Source: Chloroflexota bacterium
GTDB taxonomy: Bacteria > Chloroflexota > Anaerolineae > Anaerolineales > Villigracilaceae
Direction: 5' to 3'
Length of the DNA stretch: 64,000 bases
Assembly (NCBI GenBank): GCA_013112685.1
Contig: JABFGC010000002.1
Coordinates: forward strand, 328,223 to 392,222
The position numbers and the translations under genes were made by a program. Below the pieces are notes generated by a model. It was not told the DNA's origin. It searched no databases and was given only the letters and a program-made list of their open reading frames with translations. Below, in pieces: positions 9,351 to 17,792 of this stretch; position 1 is the stretch's first letter; each line of letters starts with the position of its first letter.

Positions 9351-10470
9351 CTATTCGAAGGTAACCACGGCGGTCATGCCCCAGCGCATGGCGGGATCGA
9401 GATCGGTGAGCAGGATGGTGACTTCGTAGACCACGTCGCCCTGGTTCTCCGAGAAACTCTGGCTGATGGACAGCACGTTGCCTTTGAACTCCTTGCCGGG
9501 CAGGGCGTCCAGTTTGACGGTCACGGGCTGACCTTCCTCGACGTTGACCACGTCAATCTCGGTCAGGTCTTCGGTCTTGATGACCCATTCTCGAAATGTC
9601 CGCAATCGTCACGACCGGCGCGCCCGCGGAGGCAAACTCACCGACCTTGAGGTTGAGGTCCGTGACCACGCCGGAGTACGGCGTGCGCAGTTCCGCGTTT
9701 GCAAGCACGGCGCGGATGCCAGCCGTATCGAGCGCAAACGCCGGATCGTACAGGGCGTCGTAGTTCGATTGGGCGTCGGCAAGACGGGTCTCGGCGTTCT
9801 GGAACTTGGTCTCCAGGTCCAGCCACTTGATGGAGAGGCGGTAGAGGTTCCAGGCTTTGTCCAGCGCCTTCTTCTTCACCCTGGCTTCACCGGTGAGGGG
9901 GCGCTCCTTGTACTTGTCGCGTTCCATCATTTCGAAGTGGGCTTCCAGTTGTTCGGGGCTGAGGCTGGAGAGGTCCACTTTGGGTTCGGCGTAATTGACC
10001 TTCTTGTCGTCGAGGTGCTTGTAGGGTTCGAAGTCGGCGCGGGCTTGATCGAGTCTTTCGAGCATAACGCTGACCGCTTCGGGCGGGGTCATGCCGCTGA
10101 ACTGGGAGGGGACGTCGAAGTCGTCCAGCCTGCTTTGGGCGTCGCGGAACTCCTTGTAAGCGTCGGTCAATTCCTGCGCGGCGTCTGCCTGGGCGTCTGC
10201 CAGCGTTCGCGTCTCATTGGATTTCAGGCTGGCAATGACGTCGCCGGTTGCGACCGTATCGCCTTCCTCCACCAGCACCTCGCTGACCTGTCCGCTGGCG
10301 TTGAGAGACAATTCGATATAGTGAATGGGTTCGAGTTTCCCCTCCGCAATGATGGTATCGTCCGCTACGACGGTGGGGATGGGGGTCGCTTCTGCGGTGG
10401 CGGGCGCGCTTCCGCATGCGACAAGTGAAACAGCGATCAAGATTGGGACAAAGAACTTTGCGATTTTCAT
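9351..10470 (-). CDS. HlyD/MacA-type efflux adaptor lipoprotein, frameshifted
   Basis: About 373 aa. The lipobox VSLVAC places the lipid-modified Cys near residue 19. A biotinyl-lipoyl half-motif (GQVSEVLVEEGDTVATGDVIASL) precedes a long charged helical hairpin (about residues 90-230), and the second half-motif is TPYSGVVTDLNLKVGEFASAGAPVVTIAD. A beta-barrel domain ends with the MTAVVTFE strand. It links the permease to the outside of the membrane. ATG 10470 is chosen because of AAGGAA upstream and the lipobox; the longer open frame begins at 10521. One surplus A near 9593 breaks the frame between IADIS and WVIKTEDL. It is the first gene of a three-gene operon. Confidence 0.87.
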
Positions 10471-10618
10471 GGTATTTCCTTTTTGGATTAGACCGGCAAA
10501 GGCGGGAAAAGTTTCCGACACCTGTTATGCTTACAGCCTGGCCTACTTACGCAGGCTGCCTGAAATGGTTGCAGGGAAGGATTTGTGTTCATTCCCATCG
10601 TTCCCTCAATTGACAAGA

Positions 10619-10652
10619 AATAAGCCGACTCTCGGAATCGAGTCGGCTTATT
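10619..10652 (-). terminator. terminator downstream of zwf
   Basis: A 13-bp perfect stem (10619-10631 with 10640-10652) and 8-nt loop just after the zwf stop on the minus strand, followed by TTCTTG. It also insulates the export operon promoter region (10471-10618). Confidence 0.78.
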
Positions 10653-10659
10653 GATTGGT

Positions 10660-12138
10660 TCATTTCTCCAGCAGAAGGCTGACTTCCTCGTTCAGCCAGC
10701 GGCGTCCGTCGCGCGCGAGCAGGTCGTAGCCTTCGGGTGGACCCCAACTCCCTGATTTGTAAACAGCCGGGGGCGGAGTCTGATGCGCTTCCCACGTCTG
10801 GAGGATGGGGTCAATCAGCGACCAGGCTGTCTCCACTTCGTCGGCGCGGGTGAAGAGCGAGGCGTCACCTTGCAGGGCATCAAGCAGGAGACGTTCATAA
10901 GATTCGGGGATAGCGGTTGCGCCGAATGCTTCGGCATAGTGAAACTCCATATCCACCGAGCGGGTTTCGTTGACGGTATCCGGCGCTTTGGCTTCGAAAC
11001 GCAGGTGAACGCCTTCATCGGGCTGGAGGTACAGCACGAGGATGTTCGGCTTCATGGTCTGCATGGGGAACATGGTGGTGGGCGGTTCCTTGAACTGGAT
11101 GATGATCTGGGTTTGTTTTTCGGCGAGGCTTTTGCCGGAGCGCAGGTAGAACGGAACGCCCTTCCAGCGCCAGTTGTTGATGAAGAGACGGATCGCGGCA
11201 TACGTGGGCGTGGTGGAGTTGGGGTTGACCTTCTCTTCGCTGCGATAGCCTTTGTACTGCGCCCGCACCGTGTTCGCCGAAACCTGCTCAGGCGACATGG
11301 GCTGGATCGCGCTCAGGACTTTCACCTTTTCGTTCCGCAGGTGGTTCGCGCTAAACGAAGCGGGCGGTTCCATGGCGACGAGCGTGAGCAGTTGCAGGAG
11401 ATGATTTTGGAACATATCGCGCAGGACGCCGACGCCGTCGTAAAACCCGGCGCGGTGTTCGAGCGCGACTTTTTCAGACACAGTGATCTGCACGTGGTCA
11501 ATGTAGTTGCGGTTCCAGATCGGCTCGAAGATGGTGTTGGCGAAGCGCGTGAAGAGGATGTTCTGGACGGTCTCCTTGCCGAGATAATGGTCAATGCGGT
11601 AGATCTGGTTTTCGCGGAGCGCGCGGTGCACCTGCTTGTTGAGCGTGACCGCCGAGGCGAGGTCGGTGCCGAAGGGTTTTTCGAGCACCACCCGCCGCCA
11701 GCCGCCATTCTCGTGCAGTTGACCGGTGGCATCGAGATTGTCAATGATGACGGGGAAAAGCGTGGGCGGCAGAGCCATGTAGAAGAGGCGGTTGGCATCG
11801 CCTTCTTCGGAGGCGGCAAGATATTCGGCAAGCCGTTTGAAATCGCCCGTTTCGGCGTATTTGCCTGTGAGGTAATGCAGGTGGGGGGTGAAGATGTTCC
11901 ACTCTTCGTCGGTGAAATCGAACCCGGCAAATTGCTTCATGCCTTTGTACAAATGCTCGCGGAACTGGTCGTCGGTGAAAGCCGTCCCGCCGAAGCCGAC
12001 GATTTGAAATTTCTTCGGGGTGCGCCGCTTGCGGAAAAGGTTGAACAGCGAGGGGATCAGTTTGCGCTGGGTCAGGTCGCCCGACGCGCCGAAGATGATG
12101 ATAGTGGTAAGTAATCCGTTATAAAGTGGAGTGTTCAT
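10660..12138 (-). CDS. zwf: glucose-6-phosphate 1-dehydrogenase
   Basis: A 492-aa full-length enzyme of the oxidative pentose phosphate pathway that oxidises glucose 6-phosphate to 6-phosphogluconolactone with NAD(P)+. Seen: the dinucleotide-binding GASGDLTQRKL (residues 18-28), the EKPFGTD segment and the active-site signature RIDHYLGKE with catalytic His, plus the C-terminal domain with RSGKSL. It lies 50 bases downstream of gnd on the same strand with a palindromic repeat between. There is no clear Shine-Dalgarno before the ATG. Together with gnd and pgl it makes a complete three-enzyme oxidative branch. Confidence 0.97.
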   Translation of the reverse strand: MNTPLYNGLLTTIIIFGASGDLTQRKLIPSLFNLFRKRRTPKKFQIVGFGGTAFTDDQFREHLYKGMKQFAGFDFTDEEWNIFTPHLHYLTGKYAETGDFKRLAEYLAASEEGDANRLFYMALPPTLFPVIIDNLDATGQLHENGGWRRVVLEKPFGTDLASAVTLNKQVHRALRENQIYRIDHYLGKETVQNILFTRFANTIFEPIWNRNYIDHVQITVSEKVALEHRAGFYDGVGVLRDMFQNHLLQLLTLVAMEPPASFSANHLRNEKVKVLSAIQPMSPEQVSANTVRAQYKGYRSEEKVNPNSTTPTYAAIRLFINNWRWKGVPFYLRSGKSLAEKQTQIIIQFKEPPTTMFPMQTMKPNILVLYLQPDEGVHLRFEAKAPDTVNETRSVDMEFHYAEAFGATAIPESYERLLLDALQGDASLFTRADEVETAWSLIDPILQTWEAHQTPPPAVYKSGSWGPPEGYDLLARDGRRWLNEEVSLLLEK

Positions 12139-12148
12139 GGGAGGTAAG

Positions 12149-12182
12149 AGACCTGACAGGTTTTTTAAAACCTGTCAGGTCT
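12149..12182. repeat. perfect 16-bp-arm palindromic repeat between gnd and zwf
   Basis: The arms 12149-12164 and 12167-12182 are exact reverse complements around TT. There is no U-tract on the minus-strand side, so it is less a terminator than an intercistronic stem-loop repeat. The arm core (ACCTGACAGGT) is itself near-palindromic, like the hairpin at 15072-15117. Confidence 0.85.
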
Positions 12183-12188
12183 GAATAT

Positions 12189-13100
12189 TTATTCCGCTTT
12201 CTTGATCGCATGTCCGCCGAACTGGTTGCGGAGGGCGGCGAGCATGCGCGCGGGGTAATTTTCCTCGTCGCGGCTGGCGAAGCGCATTTGCAGCGCAAGG
12301 GTGATGACCGGCGCAGGCACGTCGAGGTCAATGGACTCGAAGACCGTCCAGCGTCCTTCGCCCGAATCTGCAACCCGGGGTTTGATGTCTTTCAATTCGG
12401 TATCTTCGTCGAGCGCGCGGGCAGCGAGGTCCAACAGCCACGAACGGACAACGCTTCCGTGCTGCCAAATGTGCGAGATTTGCGCCAGGTCGAGACCGAA
12501 TTCCTTTTTGTTCTTGAGGATGCCGAAGCCCTCGGCGAACGCCTGCATCATGCCGTATTCGATGCCGTTATGCACCATTTTGACGTAATGTCCCGCGCCG
12601 TGCGGACCGACACGCCCCCAGCCTTTATCTTTGGCGGGGGCGAGCGTCTCGAAGATGGGACGCATCTTTTCCACGACTTCGGGCTTGCCCCCGACCATCA
12701 GGCTGTAGCCTTCGGTGAGGCCCCAAATCCCGCCGCTGGTGCCGCTGTCCACGAAGTCAATGCCTTTCGCGGCGAGCATTTCGGCGTGTTGGATGGTGTC
12801 CTTGTAGTTCGAGTTGCCGCCGTCTATGATGATGTCGCCGGGTTTCAATAAAGCGGCGACTTTCTCGATCGTTTCGATGGTCGTCGCCCCGGCAGGGACC
12901 ATGACCCAGACCACCTTCGGCGATGAAGTCAACCTGCCGACGGCTTCTTCGAGCGAGTACGCGCCGTCCACGCCGTTTTTGACGGCGGAATCAACACTTT
13001 CCTTTGTGCGGGCGTAGCCGACCACGCGATGTCCGCCGCGCACCAGGCGGGTTGCCATGTTCAATCCCATTTTGCCTAAACCGATCAATGCCAGTTCCAT
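12189..13100 (-). CDS. gnd: 6-phosphogluconate dehydrogenase, decarboxylating, short (NAD-type) form
   Basis: 303 aa, the length of the short GndA/YqeC-like class rather than the 470-aa class. The N-terminal Rossmann motif is GLGKMGLNMATRLV (residues 7-20), with the family motifs DGGNSNYKDT and VDSGTSGGIWGLTEGY. The catalytic Lys/His segment GAGHYVKMVHNGIEYGMMQ is present, and the C-terminus is helical. It converts 6-phosphogluconate to ribulose 5-phosphate with CO2 release. The charged residue pattern after the first beta-strand (YARTKES) suggests cofactor preference cannot be decided by eye. It sits between pgl and zwf. Confidence 0.95.
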   Translation of the reverse strand: MELALIGLGKMGLNMATRLVRGGHRVVGYARTKESVDSAVKNGVDGAYSLEEAVGRLTSSPKVVWVMVPAGATTIETIEKVAALLKPGDIIIDGGNSNYKDTIQHAEMLAAKGIDFVDSGTSGGIWGLTEGYSLMVGGKPEVVEKMRPIFETLAPAKDKGWGRVGPHGAGHYVKMVHNGIEYGMMQAFAEGFGILKNKKEFGLDLAQISHIWQHGSVVRSWLLDLAARALDEDTELKDIKPRVADSGEGRWTVFESIDLDVPAPVITLALQMRFASRDEENYPARMLAALRNQFGGHAIKKAE

Positions 13101-13209
13101 TTTTGTTTAACTCCTTTGAGCGTATTTATCCGCAGATTTCACAGATTGCGCTGACTGGATTTTCCATTTATGAAATCCATTCAACCTGCGGACGATATTA
13201 TTTCAATAA

Positions 13210-13332
13210 CTCACCTTACGCAGTAAACCCGCCAAGACGCTATGTCGCCAAGTCTTTTTTACGCCTTTTACTCTTCTCTTGGCGTTCTTGGCGCCTTGGC
13301 GGTAAGAAAAGGGCTTAACTGCGTAAGGTCAG
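13210..13332. repeat. MITE-like element with TIRs and 9-nt-period core
   Basis: The left end (from 13210, CTCACCTTACGCAGT) and the right end (to 13332) are imperfect inverted repeats of about 21 bp. Inside are inverted copies of a CGCCAAG-type nonamer. It encodes nothing. A 19-bp direct repeat (13203-13221 and 13333-13351) links it to the adjacent element, as if two related elements inserted side by side. The gene-free stretch 13101-13454 is filled by these two elements. Confidence 0.75.
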
Positions 13333-13339
13333 TCAATAA

Positions 13340-13473
13340 CTCACCTTACGCGATTTCATTGTAGGGGCGACCCGTTTGGGCAAAACAGGCGGCCAATCTG
13401 CAAGAAAGGGTCGCCCTGTGCCAGATATTTTGCAAAAACACGGATGGGTCGCCCCTACTGCGTAACATCAGTC
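13340..13473. repeat. MITE-like element (GGGTCGCCCCTAC family), copy 1
   Basis: The outer end resembles that of the preceding element. The inner inverted repeats are GTAGGGGCGACCCGT (from 13361) and GGGTCGCCCCTAC (13446-13457), with a conserved internal AAGAAAGGGTCGCCCT. A second copy lies at 43012-43170. The right end overlaps the 3' end of pgl and provides its stop codon. Confidence 0.8.
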
Positions 13474-14177
13474 AAAAATCTTCCAGCCGCCTCGTCAATC
13501 ATCCAAACCAGGTTGCCGTTCACGGGTTGGATTCTCTGCGCGGGGTATCGCTGCGGGTTGTGTTCGCCTTTCAGGACGGTTCGCAGAATCTCTGCCTTGT
13601 TTTCACCGGTCACCAAAAACCAAACTTCGCGCGCTTGATTGAACACCAGCGGCGTCAATGTGACACGGTTTGCGGGGCGGTCTTGATATTGTGCAGTCAC
13701 CGCCAGCGTTGGGGTGGTTACATCCACAGGCGAGCCGGGGAACAGCGATGCGGTGTGGCCGTCCTCGCCCATGCCGAGCAAAACCAAATCGAAGCGCGGG
13801 AAGTCGAACGGCGCTTCGGCGAATCCGCTCAGGGTTTTGGTGTAATCTGCCGAAGCAGAATCAGGTTCGAGTTCCGATCTGACGCGGTGAATGTTTGTCG
13901 TCCCAATTTTGTCAAAGAGGATTTTCTTCGTCTGCCCGTAAGTGTTGCCGGGGTCGTCCACCGGTACGCAGCGCTCGTCACCCCAAAAGAAATACACGCG
14001 GCTCCAATCCTGTTTTTCGTTGGCGAGCCGCTCATAGAGTTTCATCGGCGTACTGCCGCCGGAGAGCGAGACCAGGAAACGTCCGCGGTTGGCGATGGCT
14101 TGATTGGCAAGTTCGATGAATTTTTTTGTTGCGGCTTGACTTAATTCGTCGCTGTCTCTAAATTTTTTGATGATCAT
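13455..14177 (-). CDS. pgl: 6-phosphogluconolactonase
   Basis: A 240-aa enzyme of the glucosamine-6-phosphate isomerase/6-phosphogluconolactonase fold that hydrolyses 6-phosphogluconolactone. Diagnostic motifs are SLSGGSTP (residues 39-46), FFWGDERCVP and LGMGEDGHTASLFPGS with the catalytic His, then the NRVTLT segment. The length is normal for the family. The last few codons (TDVTQ and the TAG) come from the end of the adjacent repeat element, so the native C-terminus may have been replaced. It is transcribed in the same direction as gnd and zwf; 354 bases of repeats separate it from gnd. Confidence 0.95.
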   Translation of the reverse strand: MIIKKFRDSDELSQAATKKFIELANQAIANRGRFLVSLSGGSTPMKLYERLANEKQDWSRVYFFWGDERCVPVDDPGNTYGQTKKILFDKIGTTNIHRVRSELEPDSASADYTKTLSGFAEAPFDFPRFDLVLLGMGEDGHTASLFPGSPVDVTTPTLAVTAQYQDRPANRVTLTPLVFNQAREVWFLVTGENKAEILRTVLKGEHNPQRYPAQRIQPVNGNLVWMIDEAAGRFLTDVTQ

Positions 14178-14215
14178 AACTTGCTGATTGTATCGCAGAT
14201 GATAAAATCTGAACG

Positions 14216-15067
14216 ATGACTCAGATAAACCTCAAAAAACTCCAGGCGCTTCGCGCGCGGACCTTCAACCTGCCTCCGCAAAAAAGAGTTTCGACTCCTG
14301 CCCGGGCTTTGACCTTCGTGGACAAACGCGGCTTTGTGTATTTCTGGCCCATCAAAGGCGTGGACCTGCCTTCGCTGTGGGTGGCAGTGGCGGGAAACCG
14401 TCCTGTCGCCGATGCGCACGACGACCCGGGTCACATCACGTGGGGCTGGAAGGACAACGCTCTCGATAAAAAGATATGGTACTACGGCAAAATATTACGC
14501 GGCAAAGCGACCATGATCTCGCTGGAGATCGCCCCGCATTTTTACGCGCTCTCTGAAAACTACGGCGACCCCGAAGAGGATTATCTGATCGCCTACCGCG
14601 AGGGACGTTTGCCGCAAGCCGCAAAGCAGGTGTACGAGGCTCTGCTCGATAAAGGAGCGATGCACACGATTGACCTGCGCAAGGAAGCCAAACTTTCCAA
14701 CGCGAAGGATTCGGAATTCAACAAGGCGTTGGAATATTTGCAAAAAGATTTCAAGATTCTGCCGGTCGGTGTGGCGCAGGCGGGGGCATGGAAGTATTCG
14801 CATGTTTACGCAATTACAACCAGCCATTTCCCTGAACTCTCTGAACAAGCGCGGAAGATTACGGAATCGCAGGCGCGCGCGAAGATCCTGGAGTTGTATT
14901 TCAACATGGTCGGCGCGGCGCAGGTTCGCGATGTGAATAAGTTGTTTGGCTGGGGGACTGAGGTGGTGAAACGGGCGGTTGGAAAATTGGTGGAAAGCGG
15001 AAAGTTGAAGGTAGCGGGACATCCCAAACATGCGGGGGAATGGGTGGCGGCGAAGGAAGTGGTATAA
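14216..15067 (+). CDS. AlkZ/YcaQ-related winged-helix protein
   Basis: A 283-aa protein. The N-terminal third has RALTFVDKRGFVYFWPIKGVDLPSLW and the middle has repeated winged-helix-like segments (KQVYEALLDKGAMHTIDLRKEA; VNKLFGWGTEVVKRAVGKLVESGKL), the pattern of AlkZ-related proteins that use tandem winged helices to bind DNA. The QxQ/QxD catalytic motif of true AlkZ glycosylases is not evident, so enzymatic activity is doubtful. It is transcribed divergently from pgl with a 38-base gap, so the promoters overlap. Confidence 0.6.
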   Translation: MTQINLKKLQALRARTFNLPPQKRVSTPARALTFVDKRGFVYFWPIKGVDLPSLWVAVAGNRPVADAHDDPGHITWGWKDNALDKKIWYYGKILRGKATMISLEIAPHFYALSENYGDPEEDYLIAYREGRLPQAAKQVYEALLDKGAMHTIDLRKEAKLSNAKDSEFNKALEYLQKDFKILPVGVAQAGAWKYSHVYAITTSHFPELSEQARKITESQARAKILELYFNMVGAAQVRDVNKLFGWGTEVVKRAVGKLVESGKLKVAGHPKHAGEWVAAKEVV

Positions 15068-15071
15068 GCAA

Positions 15072-15125
15072 ACCTCGGAGGTTTCCCCCTTCGGGGACTT
15101 CGCAAAACCTCCGAGGTCTTTTTCT
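15072..15125. terminator. hairpin terminator between convergent genes
   Basis: The outer stem 15072-15084 / 15104-15117 (ACCTCGGAGG type) encloses a second small stem CCCCTTCGGGG, followed by CTTTTT on the + strand. It serves the AlkZ-like gene and, in reverse, the oxidoreductase ending at 15124. Confidence 0.75.
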
Positions 15126-16119
15126 AACCAACCGAAATCACTACATTCCCGGTACTCTTCCCGGATTCATAATACCGATGCGCCTCGGCGGTTTCTTCAA
15201 GCGAAAACCGTTTGGCGATCATTGTCTTGAATTTACCAGCCTCCACGAGTTCCTTGATGAAATTCAGGCCTTCGAGATTTTCAGAGGACAATACGCAGAT
15301 TACTTTCCTGCCGCCCGATTTGGAGGTCCGTATCATCTGAAATAGTTGTTTCACTTTGAAACTTGCAAAGAGATGGATACCATCCGGGGTGAGCGATGCC
15401 TGGCATTTATCGAACGAGCTGCTACCGAGAATGTCGTAGATCAGGTTGTATTTTTCGCCGTTTTGCGTGAAGTCTTCTTTGGTGTAGTCAATCACCTTAT
15501 CCGCGCCGAGGGCTTGGACGAATGCCAGTTTGGGCGTGCCGCAGACACCGGTCACTTCTGCGCCGAAGTATTTGGCGAGTTGGATCCCTGCCGAGCCGAT
15601 TCCGCCGGAAGCGCCGTTGACCAGCACTTTCTGCCCCGGCTGGATGCCCACCTTTTTGAAGTGACTGAGTGCGGTTAAGGCTCCGTAAGGGATGAGAGTG
15701 GCTTCCTCGAAACTCATGTTGGATGGCTTGTGCGTGACCAATCCGCTCTCGGGCATACAGAGATATTCCGCATATGCGCCGAAGGATTGTCCGCGATAGC
15801 CGAAGACCGCGTCGCCTGCCTTGAAGCGTTTGACTTCTTTGCCAACGGCTTCGACCACGCCTGAAAATTCATTGCCGAGAATGTGTTTTTTCGGTTTGCG
15901 GATGCCAAACTCCAGTCGGGCGGGGAGCAGGAGAATTCCCGGCATGTTGAACTCCTTTGCCGTCACGCTGCCGAAGCGGCGCGCCAGTATGTCTCCATAA
16001 TTGACCCGGGTTGCACGGATGCGGATCAAGACCTCATTCTCTTTTGGTTCGGGTTTTTCGAGTTCTCGTAGTTGCAGAACTTCCGGGAGCCCATATTCAG
16101 TGTATGTGATTGCTTTCAT
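15124..16119 (-). CDS. NAD(P)-dependent MDR-family oxidoreductase (quinone-oxidoreductase type)
   Basis: A 331-aa medium-chain dehydrogenase/reductase. It has an N-terminal GroES-like domain, a nucleotide-binding motif NGASGGIGSAGIQLAKYFGAEVTGV (about residues 160-185) and a C-terminal SGKSTGNVVISVG. The structural/catalytic zinc ligands of alcohol dehydrogenases are absent, so it belongs to the zinc-independent quinone oxidoreductase/enoyl reductase side of the family. The substrate cannot be told. It stands alone on this strand, preceded by a repeat element. Confidence 0.88.
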   Translation of the reverse strand: MKAITYTEYGLPEVLQLRELEKPEPKENEVLIRIRATRVNYGDILARRFGSVTAKEFNMPGILLLPARLEFGIRKPKKHILGNEFSGVVEAVGKEVKRFKAGDAVFGYRGQSFGAYAEYLCMPESGLVTHKPSNMSFEEATLIPYGALTALSHFKKVGIQPGQKVLVNGASGGIGSAGIQLAKYFGAEVTGVCGTPKLAFVQALGADKVIDYTKEDFTQNGEKYNLIYDILGSSSFDKCQASLTPDGIHLFASFKVKQLFQMIRTSKSGGRKVICVLSSENLEGLNFIKELVEAGKFKTMIAKRFSLEETAEAHRYYESGKSTGNVVISVG

Positions 16120-16135
16120 TTTTTATCCTTTCTTT

Positions 16136-16248
16136 CTACCGTACATTCAGAGCTTTTACCGCCAAGACGCAAAGCACGCCAAGTTTTTTGAGGCTTTCTT
16201 GGCGACCTTGGCGTCTTGGCGGTTCGATTTTGGTCATTTGTACGGTAG
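16136..16248. repeat. 113-bp element with perfect 10-bp TIRs and 9-nt-period inverted core
   Basis: Terminal inverted repeats CTACCGTACA (16136-16145) and its complement (16239-16248) flank an inner inverted repeat (16158-16170 with 16211-16223). The inner arms are built from nonamers of the CGCCAAGAC type. It has the MITE-like architecture of the element at 13210-13332, with different ends. Confidence 0.8.
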
Positions 16249-16257
16249 CGAATCCTT

Positions 16258-16485
16258 TTATTTTGTTTCTTCTTCCAATTCGTAGCTAAACACCTCGGTC
16301 AGGGGTAAGCCGAATGCAAGCGCGATGCGGAATGCCAATTCCAAGGAGGGGGCGTACTTGCCGCCTTCAAGTGCGATGATGGTCTGGCGAGTCACACCGG
16401 TTTTTTCCGCCAACTGCTCCTGGGTCATTTCATTGTTCAGGAAGCGCAATTTGCGGATGTTATTGCGGACTTGTCGCTTTTCCAT
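16258..16485 (-). CDS. small XRE-family helix-turn-helix regulator
   Basis: A 75-aa protein that is essentially one HTH domain: [54 protein letters not shown]. Its C-terminus is ELEEETK. ATG 16485 is used because the upstream membrane-protein gene ends with TGA one base before it, indicating translational coupling; the longer frame from 16542 would overlap that gene. Such 70-aa regulators usually control the operon of their membrane partner. Confidence 0.88.
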   Translation of the reverse strand: MEKRQVRNNIRKLRFLNNEMTQEQLAEKTGVTRQTIIALEGGKYAPSLELAFRIALAFGLPLTEVFSYELEEETK

Positions 16486-16486
16486 T

Positions 16487-16939
16487 TCAAAGCCCTCTGC
16501 GGTAGAGTGCGATCTGGGCAATGTCGCCTGCGATTTCAGCAAGGATGCTGAAAACGAAGATCAAGCTGATCATTAGCAAGGGCGGCTGACCGAAGATGAA
16601 GGCAAAGACAGAGATCAGCACACCCACGGAAAATGTGATGTAAGAAACGCGGATCCCCTTTAGCTCGATCAAATTATCCCGCTCGTCGGTGATGAAGCGC
16701 GGGTCTTCATATTTCTGTGAGCGGATCGCTTCAACGATCGTGAGAAGGATATTCGTCAGAATGCTGCCGATGATGGTGACAAGGATATTGACGCCGATGA
16801 CGATTGCCCACAATGCATACAGTTCATTGGCGTCCCACTCGCCCGACTGAACGATGGGGAACAGGTTAGCCAAATAATAGGTCAGGATGAACAGGTGGCT
16901 GATCAGGGACACAGTGATGTTTTTTTCTTGGTAAGACAT
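16487..16939 (-). CDS. four-helix membrane protein, DUF2178-like, partner of the XRE regulator
   Basis: 150 aa with four transmembrane segments (about residues 8-28, 38-66, 92-110 and 112-135) and a cytoplasmic [13 protein letters not shown] loop between helices 2 and 3. That loop signature and the coupled XRE gene are typical of DUF2178-type regulator/membrane pairs of unknown function. ATG 16939 has AGGAG seven bases upstream; the longer open frame (from 16990) lacks a ribosome binding site. Confidence 0.7.
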   Translation of the reverse strand: MSYQEKNITVSLISHLFILTYYLANLFPIVQSGEWDANELYALWAIVIGVNILVTIIGSILTNILLTIVEAIRSQKYEDPRFITDERDNLIELKGIRVSYITFSVGVLISVFAFIFGQPPLLMISLIFVFSILAEIAGDIAQIALYRRGL

Positions 16940-16969
16940 AATTTTTCTCCTGTCGCGTTTAGTATACAT

Positions 16970-16998
16970 ATAGTAATCTATAACATACATAATATCAA
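16970..16998 (-). promoter_or_regulatory. sigma-70-type promoter for the DUF2178-like/XRE operon
   Basis: On the minus strand, TTGATA (16998-16993) and TACTAT (16975-16970) are separated by 17 bases, about 30 bases ahead of the start at 16939. Confidence 0.6.
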
Positions 16999-17036
16999 GT
17001 GTATTTTACATCATTTTGGAAGAAGGAAATTCCTTC

Positions 17037-17070
17037 TTGACAGAAAATAATAAACACTGTATATTTATAC
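17037..17070 (+). promoter_or_regulatory. sigma-70 promoter with overlapping palindrome, upstream of the TetR gene
   Basis: TTGACA (17037-17042), a 17-base spacer and TATATT (17060-17065), a near-consensus promoter. A 12-bp palindrome GTATATTTATAC (17059-17070) covers the -10 box, a good candidate for the TetR autoregulatory operator. A second small palindrome (17021-17037) abuts the -35. Confidence 0.7.
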
Positions 17071-17093
17071 TGTAAATTAAACTAGGATCCGAA

Positions 17094-17783
17094 ATGGTCA
17101 GACCGAGCAAGAAAACCCAAATCCCAAATTTGCAGGAAGCCATCAAGGATGTGGCGTGGAAGCAGATCGCCGAATCCGGTGCGGCGGCGTTATCCCTGCG
17201 GGCGATTGCGCGCGAGTTGAAGATCACCGCTCCCGCCATCTACAACTATTTCCCCAACCGCGATGCGCTCGTCACAGCGCTCATCATAGATGCTTACACT
17301 TCCTTTGGCGATTATCAGTTGCGCGCAAGAGACGAATTCCCCAAGGAAAGAATGGTTGACCGTCTGCGTGCAACCGGTCTGGCGTATCGTCAGTGGGCGA
17401 TGGATTACCCCCAGCGCTACCAGTTGATTTTCGGCGCGCCCATTCCGGGCTACGAAGCGCCCTTGATGGAAGTCCTGCCTTCTGCCGCGCGCTCGCTGCG
17501 GGCATTGGTCAGCGTAGTGGATGATCTACGTGTAGCCAGTAAACTGCAAGCGGAGGATTCTCCCTCTATTCAATCCGGTTACGAGCCGCATCTTGAATTT
17601 TGGAACAAATTCGCAAGCGAATACGACATACTATCGCTCTCCGCCTCCATGATCATTTGGAGCCGCGTTCACGGTTTGGTTTCACTGGAACTGGCGGGCA
17701 GCCTTCCTCCCTTTGGCGTGGACGGCGCGGCTCTGTTTCGCTACGAGATCGATTCGACCATTCGTCAATTTGTAAAGGAATAA
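17094..17783 (+). CDS. TetR/AcrR family transcriptional regulator
   Basis: A 229-aa repressor. The N-terminal HTH reads AIKDVAWKQIAESGAAALSLRAIARELKITAPAIYNYFPNRDALVTALI (residues 15-64). The ligand-binding domain contains WHG-type features (YRQWAMDYPQRYQLIFGAPIPGYEAP and WSRVHGLVSLEL). The ligand is unknown. It likely represses itself and the DUF2214 gene 9 bases downstream, from the promoter described just upstream. Confidence 0.93.
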   Translation: MVRPSKKTQIPNLQEAIKDVAWKQIAESGAAALSLRAIARELKITAPAIYNYFPNRDALVTALIIDAYTSFGDYQLRARDEFPKERMVDRLRATGLAYRQWAMDYPQRYQLIFGAPIPGYEAPLMEVLPSAARSLRALVSVVDDLRVASKLQAEDSPSIQSGYEPHLEFWNKFASEYDILSLSASMIIWSRVHGLVSLELAGSLPPFGVDGAALFRYEIDSTIRQFVKE

Positions 17784-17792
17784 GAGGTAAAC

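Noticed and set aside
12149..12182. Intrinsic terminator between gnd and zwf
   Set aside because: The stem is strong but lacks a U-tract in the direction of transcription, so it is annotated as a palindromic repeat.
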